Shown here piece after piece: positions 35,701 to 47,300 of a DNA stretch of 64,000 bases. A model generated the notes under the pieces. It ran no database searches. It had not been told where the DNA came from and saw only the letters and a program-made list of their open reading frames with translations. The stretch is from Viscum album (lineage: Eukaryota > Streptophyta > Magnoliopsida > Santalales > Viscaceae). Every line of letters begins with the position of its first letter. Positions within the stretch are counted from its first letter, which is position 1. The DNA is taken from contig OY728166.1 in assembly GCA_963277665.1 (NCBI GenBank), forward strand, positions 1,073,498,014 to 1,073,562,013. Reading direction: 5' to 3'. A program made the translations under genes and the position numbers.

Positions 35701-37978
35701 GTTGATTTATAAAAACTATAATTATTTCATTATTATTATTCTATATATGATGGAACAATGACCCCTTTAACCACGATCTATACACCGATTCCATTTTGAA
35801 ATTATGAACTGAGCATCTTAAAAATCCTGTTGTGGATATAAATGAATAAGTAATTAAAAATTTAATTATCTATAATACCTTTTAATTTTATTATAAATTA
35901 TTTATTCGTTAAATTTTTAGGTAATAGTATAATTTTCCTCCCTTTGGTACTAAAAATTATTGAGTAAACATTTTAAGGAAAATATTCTTTATTTATTTCT
36001 TTGAGCAAAAACCATTCTATTTTGTGTTCATGTTTCATTAAAATGTTTTCAAAAGTGATCAAAATTATTCTATGATATTTTAAAGTAAATTATACCATTT
36101 TTAAATTTTTATAAAATGTTTTAAAAGTAATATTCTTTTCATTTTCAAGATGAGGTGCTTTTTTTACGAAAGTGTGAAAGGAATGTTTTTTACTTATATG
36201 AATTGTATGAAATTATCTTCCTTCATAACCAATATTGTCTTTGAAGATTATTTTATAAGTATCCAAGATTATTTTCAATGAAAATAATTTCCATTTTTTG
36301 TTATTTATGGTTTTGAAAATGATTGTCAAAGTGGAAAGGTTATTTTCCAAAATATTGTTTTTAATATTTTTATTATATTATTATTTATCAATAAAAACAA
36401 ATTTGATGTTTTGGATTTCTCATAAAATATATATATGTCTCTCATATATATCTCAAACATATTATCCCTTACTTTTATAGGCAAATATATAACATATTTT
36501 CATATCTTAAATTACTTGATTAGAAAAATTCCTTTGATTATGATATGAGACATGATTATGCATCCCATTTCTTTCCATGTGTAATTATTATGTTTATGCA
36601 TTATGATTGATTTCATTTTTGAGGCACAAATAATCTTGAACTTGCTATTATGGGTATACCCAAATTGAACTCAAATCCATTGGGTAAAGATTTAGTCTCA
36701 TGAGGAGTCATGTATGGGATTAGAAATTAAACCTTATCCATTTTGGGACATTGTCCACCATGTGATGTAATCTTAAAAGTTATCCTTAACTTATTTTTAC
36801 GTCATGTTTTATATTGAGACCACATTTATAATGTTAACATGATCTTATGGTATAATGTTCTATATGTTATTTTCCCATGTGATTACTCATGAGAATTATC
36901 CTTTATGATACCATGTTATATCCTTGACTCACATGTTATTATTCCATGTCCTTTTTATTCACATAATATGATTTTTTAGCTCAGAGCTTACTTTTATGTA
37001 TTTCCCAGGTTATCCTGTGAATTTATAGGACTTAAAATTGATTTAGGATATCACTAAGGAAAATAAAAATAATAATGATGTGATTTTTTAGTTTACTTAG
37101 AGGTATTATGTTCCTAGCATTAAAAAGAAACTAGGTCTAATGATATTTAGGTTGTAATTAATGAATGTTTATGTTAAAAATCATGTAATAATATTTGTAA
37201 AATGCATGGGTCTCTATACTTGGAATTAGAGAGAAGGTTAATCATCCATTGGAAAATGGATGAGAATACTTTATTGAGAACCATAGATATAATTCTAATT
37301 ATATGTCTCAGCATAGAAAAATATCCTGGAATCTTGGTGAAGTATACAGAGAGTGGTTTTTGAGAAATTTCATCCAAGTCAGGAAATTGAAAGTTGGTTT
37401 GGTTATAGTAAAGATGAGGCTAGGTGTGATAACTCAGAAAAAGGTGTATTGGGACTGAATATTTTGTTACCTGGTACATAAAAATTGTCCTTACCATGCA
37501 CCTGACTTGACACACTTTTAGGATATTCTTTTGAAATTCAAAAAACTCTTAACCAATCATTATGAAGGACTTGAACAAATTGTTAAGTAAAAAAACCTAA
37601 TAGAAAAAGTTCCCTAGAACAATATAAATTGAATCCTAGGGTCCCATAAGTCAGTACATACTTATAATTTATAATTTATTCCCTCTAACATTATAAGATT
37701 CATTTTTCATGTTAATATATTCTCATTTTGTTTTTATTCTTTTTGTTAATGTTGGGAAATGATAGAGGGAATTCTAAAACCAATGTGAAGGGAAATTTAA
37801 TTATTTCCCTAAATAGATTCCAAACAAAATGGGAATCGAATTTCTAAATATTTAGATAATATTACTAGGTATTTATCAAATTATGATTAACAAATAAAAC
37901 AAATTTGAACCTCCAAACACATCAAATAAGATAATGATGATATCTCATGGATGTTTAGGTGCTAAATATGAAAACAAA
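35701..37978. other. AT-rich stretch with no recognisable gene
   Basis: Nothing is recognisable apart from short A/T repeats such as the one near 36426. Open frames at 36298-36480 and 37174-37377 have no domain. The right edge is the start of the probable solo LTR. Confidence 0.4.
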
Positions 37979-38814
37979 TGTAAAGACCCAGAAATTCCAT
38001 GTAAATTGTTTTCTTTTTAAATTATATGGGAATTTTACAAGTCCGCAAAAATTTACGGCACATGATTACTGAGGCCTGGTGTGCCTGGAAATAATTTATG
38101 AACCTTTGTTTAGGTACGTTCAGTAAACGTACAAGAGGGTTTTTGTAACTTTTGAAACGGTGCTTGGAATTGAAATCCGAGGGCACTGTTGAACTCGCAG
38201 CGCCAGTATTCTCTTAAGGAGACCTTCACCTCGATCGTAGTAGGTCAAGGGTGAAAGTTAGTTTTTGTGATTTTTCATGGAAATAAAAATAAAATAATGT
38301 TTTTTTATAATCTCCTTTTTGAATGCTCGGTGGTGGGGACCACCCGAGCTAGAAAACCCCCCAATTTAAATCTGTGGTGGTGGGGACCACCCGAACCCCT
38401 CTTAATGGGGGGGGGGACCTCTTAACTCCCCATTAATTAATTATTTACATTTAGTTGAGCCAATTAATTATGCCAAAATATTAAATTGATAAACTTAATA
38501 TTTGTGTTGGATCCTCACTTATTTTTGTTGTGGGAAATCGTTGGCGAAAGGGATCACTTTGGAGGATCATTCTCTCCCAATGAAGAATGTGCCATATTGT
38601 CCAACAAAGAACGTTCCATCTTCTCTAACGAAGAACGCACCACCTCCAACGTGGGACGTCTTCAATGACGATGAACTGACGTCCATCTTTTCCTCCTCAT
38701 CAACATTAAAAAATCTCCATGGTAGGGGTGTGTTTTCGATTGATCATTGTTAATTTTCCTCTCATGTTGAATCACCTCCATTGAGACACTTGCTACCACT
38801 CTAACACAGAGGGT

Positions 38815-39450
38815 ATGGTCCAAACGAACATGGCCCGACCCCTCTGCAAATTTTGTGGTTCTTTTTGTCTTCTTTGCAATGGAGGAGGACGACAACCATC
38901 ACCGGTGGGGCTCGGGAACAGCGACCAACACCACGGCCGGCCGAAAAGACGGCGGCGACGCAACCGCGCTTCTGGAGAAGGGTTGCGGCTCGTTGGCCGC
39001 AGGGGAGAAAGGGTGGCGGCCAGTGGAGGCCAGCCGCACGATGGGGTGGCGGCGCGCGTCCGCGCTGCCCGGCGAGCAAAGCCTGCGACTTGTGCCGCGA
39101 CGGTGAAGGGAGGGAGACTGACGTTCAGCTGGGTGTGGAGGGGTGGTGCACAACACACCACCTGGAGTAAAAGGGGCCAACCATTATGATTGGCTGATTT
39201 GAACCAAGTGGGACCCATGGGTCCCGCGTGTTGCTCGCGACCGAACGGCTTCAGCCGTTCGGTGAGTGGAGGCGAGGGGCACGCGACTCCCCCCCTTCAT
39301 GCGGCCAGGCCGCGCCATGCCAGTGGGCTGGGCTGGACCCAGTGGGCCATGTCGACCCGAATCGGGCCAGGTTGGCCTAGGTTGGGTCGGTCCGACCGGA
39401 TCCGGACTAGCTTTGACCCATTTCCGCTCTTTTAGCCATAACTTTGGCAT
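38815..39450. other. CpG-rich core of the solo LTR
   Basis: The segment is full of CG dinucleotides (for example GGCGGCGCGCGTCCGCGCTG near 39045). It contains several GC-rich dyads such as CCGAACGGCTTCAGCCGTTCGG at 39241-39262. It lacks stops in several frames on both strands, which produces open frames up to about 140 codons. None has a recognisable domain, and the frames mirror each other, so they are not coding. Confidence 0.6.
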
Positions 39451-39834
39451 TGGGCGTCTGTTTGACGAACCGCATGTGGTGCTGAAAACCTTAGAGAGAG
39501 AAGGTCCTTTTGGTATACCCCACTTGAGATTTGGATAAAGGTGGGGTATGGTCAGGTTGGATCGAGCACGAATTCAACCGGGCCCTCGGAACTAAAATTA
39601 TAATAATTTACAGACCAGATGTCTGATTGACACACCGTTTGTTGCATTGAGACTCCTATTACATGGCAGTCCTTTTTGATACTTATTCTTAGGACTTTGT
39701 GGGAGTTGGAGTATCAACCAATAGCTTGAGGAGCAGACCCACCTGGAGACAAGCAAGCTTAGTGCGGGAACCCTGTAGTGTGCTTTAAGATGAGAAAGTG
39801 ATCCTTCGTGGGTCTGTATTGGAGGGTCCCACAT

Positions 39835-40092
39835 GGATCCGCTCTAGGAATCCATGTGAGAATACTCTAGGATCCTATGTGGGTATGCTGATGTACTAGG
39901 ATCTTGTGTGGGTCTGGTGATATACTGGGATCTTGTGCGGGTCTGCTGATGTACTAGGATCCTGTGGGGGTCTAATGGTGTACTAGGATCTTGTGTAGGT
40001 CTGATGCCGTACAAGGATCCTGTGGGGGTATGCCGATTTACTACGATCCTATGTGGGTCTGATGATGATTTAGGGTCCTACGTGGGTCTTCC
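39835..40092 (+). repeat. 29-bp tandem repeat in the solo LTR
   Basis: Seven units of exactly 29 bp run from 39870 to 40072, with a consensus near GGATCCTGTGTGGGTCTGNTGATGTACTA. Degenerate partial units occur on both sides (39835-39869 and 40073-40092). A fixed period without indels indicates fairly recent expansion. Position inside an LTR suggests a U3 enhancer-type array. Confidence 0.85.
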
Positions 40093-40922
40093 TCTTAACG
40101 AAGTAAGATGATTCAATAGTTACATCTAGTCATCTTTACTACCATACCTAAGTTATACCTGGTATGAGCTGAGTCTTTACCTTCATGGTGTTACCTTGGT
40201 GGTATTCTTCTATGTGGCGTACCTGTGTGGTACTTACGTTCGTGGTATTCCTTCCTTTGTGGAATAGTTGAGCTTTGGGCTTTTTAGTTGGACCCTGTGT
40301 TTCCTCATGATTGAGATGGGTATACTTGATAACTTAGGTATATGTATGGGCATATACCTAAGTAGGGTTTTCAGTTGATTACATGATGTGTTGTTTATAC
40401 TTGGTGGATTTTGTGAGACCTTGAGGGTCTCGAGGTCCCTACCGAGTATAGTTATACTCACCCCTACACGAGATATGCTCGCACCTTGTTGTGTTTGGTG
40501 AAGATGACAGACAACGCTGACTGAGGACGAGCGTACCAGGACTAGAGGTAGCTCGAAGGTGGACATTAGACGAGGCGTACCATAGAGAAGACCGTTCGAG
40601 AGTTGTATCTACCCTACAGGTAGGATCCTTGGAGGGTGTTCATGGGAGCTATTCCAGTTTACTTGTACTTTTCAGTTCCCTGTACTTTCTAGTTGGGCCT
40701 GTATTCTGTCCCCTTTACTTACTGTACTCACTCTATCTACTATTCATCTAACCTTGTGTTCGTATCCATCTATGTGCTTGGTTGTGTGTGTTTATTGTTT
40801 ATAAAGGCAACGTCTTACCGGTTTTAGGGAAATACGCCTTCAGTGCTGGTCGCCAGCCCCTGGCCTATGGAAGTTGGGCTTGGGGTAGTCACGACACGGG
40901 CCCCGAGGGACGGGTTGTGACA

Positions 40923-42239
40923 AAAAATGTTTCAAATTCCTACATGCCAAAAATTTGGGAAGAGGAACCATTTAAATTTCCATAAAGAAATAATAACATT
41001 CTTTATGTGTGGAAAAGTAGCGCATAAAGTATATAATTATAGACAAAAAATGAAGATTCTAGTTAATAAGAGGTAGGGAAATGATGTTCAACTTAAGGCA
41101 CCATTAATAGTTCAATGATGTAAATGTGGGGAAATTTTTCATTATCCTAATTAATTCCCAAATAAAATGATTAATTACTAAGGTAATATATTATGAAAAT
41201 CATTGAAGTGGAATGATTTAAGTGTTTAGGTGTTGGAACTTGAGAATCAGGTTGTTTTATTATTTTATTTTATTAATTGTATTCTCGTTAAAAGAATAAT
41301 GAAACTTCTAAGGATCATTCTAGAGTATTTTTTCTTTATTAATTTTCAATAATATGTTAATTGTTATTAATTCCCTAGAAATTTGATTTAATAGAAATTT
41401 TATAATCTATGAAAAAGATTAGGAAAAGATAATCTAGGAGATATGCTTGATGTTGAAGTAATTTTTGTCAATAAAAATATATTTTTTTGGAAATGAATGA
41501 GTTGTAAGAAAAGATTAGTGGTAAAAAATATATATTTGATGACTAATGTATTTTTTAATATCTTCATAATATTATTTAGAAAATCTTAGAATTAGGGAGA
41601 ATTATGAATATTATTATCACATAAGTTTTTTATAGTTTTAGAAAAAGGGAAAAGAAAAATATAGGTGAAAACCTATCTCATCTGAAAAGGTCATGAGGAT
41701 TAAACCCACAAAAAAGGGAAATAAGGGTGTAGTGTCTACCACTATCCCATGAAACGTACTAGTTAGTATCAAACTATTTTACTTGAATGATTTGTTGGAT
41801 AAATTTTATGTTGATTTTGGGAAACATATTAGATGATAAAATATTATTTATGTCTTAAGATTTTGAGGTGATTAATTCTATTATGGTAAACGTTTTATTA
41901 TGTTAATATATATATATATATATGTGTGTGTGTGTATATATATATATCCTTTAGTTTTACCATAAAGGATTAATTAGGAATAATTCTATCATGTTTCTAG
42001 AAATATAATTTGAAAGGGTATGAGATAAACATTGGGTTAAAACCTTATTTCTTGTTCAGGTTATTGAGTTTATTTGGGATATTAGGTTATTTATTTAAGG
42101 AATGATCTTTGTTAAAGCTTTGGTTTCATTTTTTATTTTCGATATTAACATATAAATATTCATTTTTGCTATTTTAATAATTTTTTATTACTGATTTGGT
42201 TTTAAAAAATATTAAGAATATGTTGGGGAAAATCCCTCA
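40923..42239. other. AT-rich stretch with one compound microsatellite
   Basis: No gene was seen. A compound (TA)n(TG)n(TA)n run at 41905-41947 is the only clear feature. Confidence 0.45.
41905..41947. repeat. Compound TA/TG/TA microsatellite
   Basis: Alternating TA for about 18 bp, then TG for about 12 bp, then TA again. All purine-pyrimidine alternation. Confidence 0.9.
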
Positions 42240-43920
42240 AGGCATCCTATCAGTGTTTTTTGGGTGTGATTGTGTTTGTTGAAAAATTCAGATTACTATG
42301 AATCAATTTGGTTGGTGTTGCCGAAGAAGGTTTTTTAGGTGTTATAGTTTCCCAATGTTTTCTAAATTTTTGGTCCTTAAAATTGAGATTTTTTTTTGGA
42401 AAAGGAAGGTTTTCAGGAAAGGAGTTTGTGGAATATAGTTTGCAGATTGAGAAGAATAGTTCACAGATGGAAAATGAGGTACGTAGAATAGCAAAGAAAA
42501 ATCGAAAAATGTAGGATTTCCACATAGCAGTGATATGCAGACCAAAAAACACGCTATGTGGACCATTTATGAGAAATAGTTCATATAATTCTTGGAGTCT
42601 TAAAAATGAATATAGTTCATAGAGTGGCACCTTGTTTTGGTTTGAGGTAGTGATTAGGGCTTCTGCAAAGGATTTTCATCCACAGAATACATCAGCTGAT
42701 ATAGAGGATCAAAGTGTTATGCGGACCGCATAACAGAGTATGTAGTGAAGGCTATACCACCTCAATGATTTGGGTTATTCGAAATAGATTTGTTTTTAGA
42801 TATATTTTCCTATTTAAGAAACTATTATAATATCATTAGAAATAGATAATTTCATTAGCATATATCATCACTATGAGAAACATTCATTGAAGTTTATAGC
42901 GGTTCATGAGGGATAATTTCATGAATAAATAATTAGTTCATGTAAAAAATTCCATGAAAGGAGTTTTTGGGGATCTATAGTCTGAAAAGGAAAAGGAAAC
43001 ATGTAAGAGAGGCAGTCTGTGAGGCATCATCTTTCCAAAAAACCAATGGAGGTCCATGGAAGAAGAAGTGGTTCGTGGAAGAAGATGTGCTCTGTAAAAG
43101 AGAATACATTCAGTGGAATTGGAGATAGTATGTGGATAAATAAGTTCTCTATAGAAGAGAAGATGTTTTTTAGAAGAGGAAATGACCTATAGAAGAGAAT
43201 ACAATCCGTAGAAGAGGAGACTATCTGTAGAAGTAGGGGAGGTCTGTAAAAGAAGAGGTGGTCCATGAAGCACTCACTCTACATGGTGCAAGGAAGTTCT
43301 TGAGAACTCAATGATGTTAATGAAGGAACTAAAATAGTTTACCAAATCAATTTCTGCAAACTAAAAGTACACGAAAAAATAGGACTTAAATAGATCATCT
43401 ACCTACAATTGAGGATGTGTTCATTTATTAAAATGTAGGGATATACAAGTCCATAAAATGTGACTAGATACTTTCTGGAGTAGTGAGAAAAGGAATAAGA
43501 AGATAGTGATTATTTTCACTGGTAGTGAGCCAGAGAAAGATAACCATGGAGTGACCCTTGGGAAAGAAGTGTGATGAACACAAACATTGTAAATGAACAG
43601 ATCCTCAGAATAGAATTTTTCTTTTCCAAATGTTTTATTTTGGTAGTGAGCCTTAGTGGATTTGGTACATCATCACATCATCATTTTATTCCCCTTAGAC
43701 GTGGCCCAGTGAGGATCAACCAAGTAAAATATTTTTTTACCATGCATGACTTCATTTATATTTATACTTTAATATGGGATAAGGAGTAAGGAGTGTTTTT
43801 TTAATGAAGTAACAAGATCTGAATGGGCAGTAGTTTAAATATTTCATACCTTGATTCACCCCCCTCTTAGGGTATTTGACCCAGTGGGCCTAACCGAATA
43901 TCTTGTTACTCTTTTTTAGA
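42240..43920. repeat. Retrotransposon-like repeat with dyads and purine-rich tandem units
   Basis: No protein is recognisable. The region holds GCGGACCGCAT-type dyads (ATGCGGACCGCAT at 42719-42731; relatives at 42535-42565). A run of short GTAGAAGAGGAGACTATCT-like units lies at 43040-43270. Near its right end is TTGATTCACCCCCCTCTTAGGG (43853-43874), which reversed gives a G-run plus GTGAATCAA like the starts of repeat copies A and B. I take it as a decayed LTR or leader of another element, orientation unknown. Open frames at 42250-42630, 43027-43266 and 43571-43789 are not convincing genes. Confidence 0.4.
43040..43270 (+). repeat. Purine-rich tandem repeat, period about 19-22 bp
   Basis: About ten units share the core GTAGAAGAGGA or GTGGAAGAAG preceded by TCT or TCC. 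The last three complete units are 19 bp each. The strand is strongly A/G-biased. Confidence 0.65.
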
Positions 43921-46049
43921 TATTATGATTAGTTAAAAGTTAATTTTAGTGCTTCAGGTATCAAAAAATTCGTATTTCATATTCATTATTTAGAGTAACA
44001 GGTGAAGTGGAAAGTTACTAAATCATAACAAAAGGATAAAACTATGTTTATGAAATCAAAATATATTATGAAATTATATTTTTTTGGTGCTCTCAATATT
44101 ATTATAAAAATATTACCTTAACACTTGGAAAAGGATCTTGAAACAAATTTGGTATCCCATTGCCATCATATTTGATGAATCGATGTACTTTTAATTCATC
44201 AAAGATTTATGGTTTTATGGATGTTGAATTTATTATGATCATTCAATTTATTTTGATTAATAATATCTACCACTCTTTGTAATTATTTATAGTTTTCTTT
44301 AATGCCCATATCTTCACTTTCCACCAATTTTCTACTATATGTAATTCTAGTTACGTGATGACTTTCAAACTCCCCTTTCACTCTTTTTAAGAGAATGTTT
44401 TATTAACCCTTTTTATGATTTGGTTATTCAAAAAATGATTTTTCAAATGTCAAGACCTTGATTACTGATAATAAGTTCAAAGTTTTGTAACATAATTTAT
44501 TTAAGGGGTGTATAATATAACAACTAAATATTTTAAAACAATGCTATTTGTAACGAACCTGACCTAAGTAGCCAGGATCAGGTGCTTTAATTTAGTTCAT
44601 TATCATTCATACAATGGATTGAATCCAAAAAAAGTAAAATTTATTAGTTTTGGATAACAATATACATACATGATACAAATTTATCATAGGGAGTAGAAAA
44701 TAAAACATAGTACATAACAAAATAAAATGATCATCATCCTGGAAAATTCATTTAAAGGATTTATCTTCTTAACAAGGGGAAAGGAAATAAAATAGGTATG
44801 AATTAAAATGAAAAGTAAGGGTTATGTAAAAAATAAATCTATCATGAATCAATAAGTGTAATCAATATGAAAATTAAAATAAGTAAACACACATGGAATT
44901 TAAATAACATTACTGCATGATAAGATATGGTATAATCAATATGGAAAGGTAAATAACTAAAAACTTATTCCATTATGTCAATAAACCGAGAATGAAATAC
45001 ATCTATAGATAATATCATAAATAAAATATAATGGATAATAATAAATAAATTCTTAATTAAGGTAATTCTTAATTATTGGGAATCATGTATTAATAACATG
45101 ATACCTATACTATCAAGACCATTCAGATGCTAGTTTAAACTATTGGCATAAACACATTTAATTTGGCCAATTTATTTGTCGCATGAGACCTACTGATGCA
45201 TAGAGGGGGAATATAATGCTAGGAACCACCCATCATTTTAGGTCCAAAGTTTTCCTCATATATATAATAATTGATTTAATTCATGAATCAATATTCCTTA
45301 TCCTCAAAAATATTTGTTGAGTAAAGGATATAAATTTATCAATATTTCCCCAGTTACTAAAACAAAATTCAAAAGTAAACACCGTACAAAAAAATTATAA
45401 TATTTAAGAAATAATCATATCCATCATACAAGAATATTTATTTTTAATAAAAATGTAATTTCTATTTAAAAATGATCAAAATAAAGTGATTATTTCAATA
45501 AAAGTTAGCAATAAAAAATAAAGTAAGATTGTACAATAAATTTTACCAATTAGTATTTTCAAGTCAAATACCCTTGGATGAAAGCATTCAAAGTGAAACT
45601 TAAAATACCATAAATCATGAATTAATCGTGATGTTAAATTTAAAAAATGAAGTGTATACCCCAAAAAAAATTGAATTGGTGAATAATATCAAATAAGTCT
45701 CAATGAAATGTAAATTGAGACAAAATACCACCCCTTATACTCCCTTTTGGTTGAATGTGATTTAACATCTTATATAGTGGTTTTAAACATGTTATTAACA
45801 TATTAATAATAAATATTATTATTCATAATGTCATATATGATTTTTTTATAATATATTATTACTCATTTGTTAATAATCATTCATTATTATCATTGTTTCA
45901 AGTGTTAATTGACTTGTTTTCTCATGCATGTTTTTAATGAATGGTATTGTTCTTGAAAATATTATATAGCCAAATAATCTCCATAATAATAATAATAATG
46001 AAATAAGTATCATTTTTTATATAAATTTCAATGTTAAAATTAATTATGA
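43921..46049. other. AT-rich stretch with no recognisable gene
   Basis: No gene, RNA or boundary was recognised. The minus open frame at 45476-45664 has no domain. Confidence 0.4.
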
Positions 46050-46063
46050 ATGATGGTTATGGA

Positions 46064-46705
46064 AAACGAAGTATATTACGGTCATAGAGACGTACACATG
46101 AATAACATTTCCATTTTTCACCAATCACTACGGAAAGGAGGTATGTAACATTTTAACTTTATATAATTATCATAATATAATTAATACCATATTATATAAT
46201 TATATATATATATATCACCCATGTGGTGTGTTGAGGAAAAGAGAGTGACATCATTTCGTAAAGGAGGCAGTCCACACATACATGAACGACATTATCATCT
46301 TTAATTTAGTGAAAAGGTAATAATTAGAATGATATATATTATATTTATAGAATGATTATAATATTATTAATATCATAATTATGTAATGTAATTAACATAT
46401 AATAATTCAATTTATCCTCACCACCTTCCATTTTAAGCGTTAGTGAAAGATTAGTCACATTGCTTTGTGAGGCGGTAGTCTGCCGTACAAATGAGCGACG
46501 CCATCGTATCACCTATAGAATGGAAGGTAAAAAAGTTATATATGTTATATTGAGTCCATATTTATAAATATTTCATAAATATAATTTATATACATTATAT
46601 ATTTTATCATACCTATCCTTGAGAGGTGTAAATGAAAAAACAAACGACATCGGTTCGTGAAGTGGTAGTCTGTCGTAGACATGAATGGTGATTTCACAAC
46701 CCATT
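46064..46705 (+). repeat. Four tandem copies of the 40-bp core (unit Z)
   Basis: Cores at about 46064-46106, 46243-46290, 46455-46503 and 46646-46692 are spaced 183-212 bp. The third reads TTTGTGAGGCGGTAGTCTGC and continues into CGTACAAATGAGCGACG. Spacers are nearly pure A/T with TATAATTATAT-like strings. The cores are much better conserved between the X, Y and Z units than the spacers. Confidence 0.7.
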
Positions 46706-47027
46706 TGATGGAAGTGGATATTATTTTAAATCATTAATAAATATTAAAAAAATCCAATTATATGGAATATATTTATTTTATTATATCATTTTATTATAAT
46801 AAAAACTTATGGAGGTGGATAAAGAAGTAAAATAATGTTTCTTGTCGTAGAACATTACCTCATCTTCAGGTATCCTCCATAGGTTTGCACTAAATCCTTT
46901 GTTGGTGGGATTTATTCCCAAAATATAGATTATAATATGAGTTTTGGAAAGTTTTTAAGTTATGTTTTTTAGGTATTGGCCAAACAAAATAGGTTTTAAT
47001 GTGTGAAGAAGAGATGATAGGGGTGAC

Positions 47028-47046
47028 CTTTTATAAGTGGGGGAGT
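47028..47046 (+). promoter_or_regulatory. TATA box with G-rich flank (unit Z)
   Basis: CTTTTATAAGTGGGGGAG. It is shared in form with units X and Y and lies about 325 bp after the last core. Confidence 0.4.
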
Positions 47047-47300
47047 GGATGCACTTTGTATTTTTTTAAAAGAGTTGAGTGGTACCACATTTTTCATATG
47101 TAAAAGGTATCCAAAATGGATCATTATCAAAAATTAGTGGAGTAATTGTCTAAATATATCCTGAAAATATTTTTAGACTAGGGAATATGTCATTATTACC
47201 CTTACCTTTTTAGATTAACCACTAGTAGACCGATTTTTACCTTAACTGAGGTAATTAATTTTTACGACATTCACAATTAATTTTGTTAAAAAATTATGTT

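Larger units (their letters stand above)
37979..40922 (+). mobile_element. Probable solo LTR of a gypsy-type retrotransposon
   Basis: This block of about 2.94 kb is sharply GC-richer than its flanks. It starts TGTAAAGACCC and ends GGGTTGTGACA. The two ends are imperfect inverted repeats of each other (8 of 11 positions), begin with TG and end with CA, as LTRs do. The bases outside are ACAAA (left) and AAAAA (right), a 4-of-5 match compatible with a 5-bp target duplication. There is no gag-pol on either side, hence a solo LTR left by LTR-LTR recombination. Long LTRs of this kind are common in Ty3/gypsy Tekay/Del-like elements, but the clade is inference. Orientation is assumed from the TG end. 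The many overlapping open frames at 38486-39538 on both strands come from the high GC content and are not genes. Confidence 0.6.
46050..47300 (+). repeat. LTR-like promoter unit Z
   Basis: Best-preserved copy of the X/Y/Z family. It has four core repeats (46064-46705), the block GAACATTACCTC near 46850, then TTATAAGTGGGGGAG at 47031-47045 and a TTTTTACC-type AT-rich tail. Its downstream flank (about 47385-47440) resembles the sequence after 2888. The constant order in three copies indicates a real element. I interpret it as U3 plus promoter of an LTR whose ends I could not fix. Confidence 0.5.

Noticed and set aside
38486..39538. Cluster of overlapping open frames of 80-141 codons on both strands
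   Set aside because: They mirror each other in a GC- and CpG-rich LTR segment with few stops in any frame, and none has a recognisable domain or consistent codon use.
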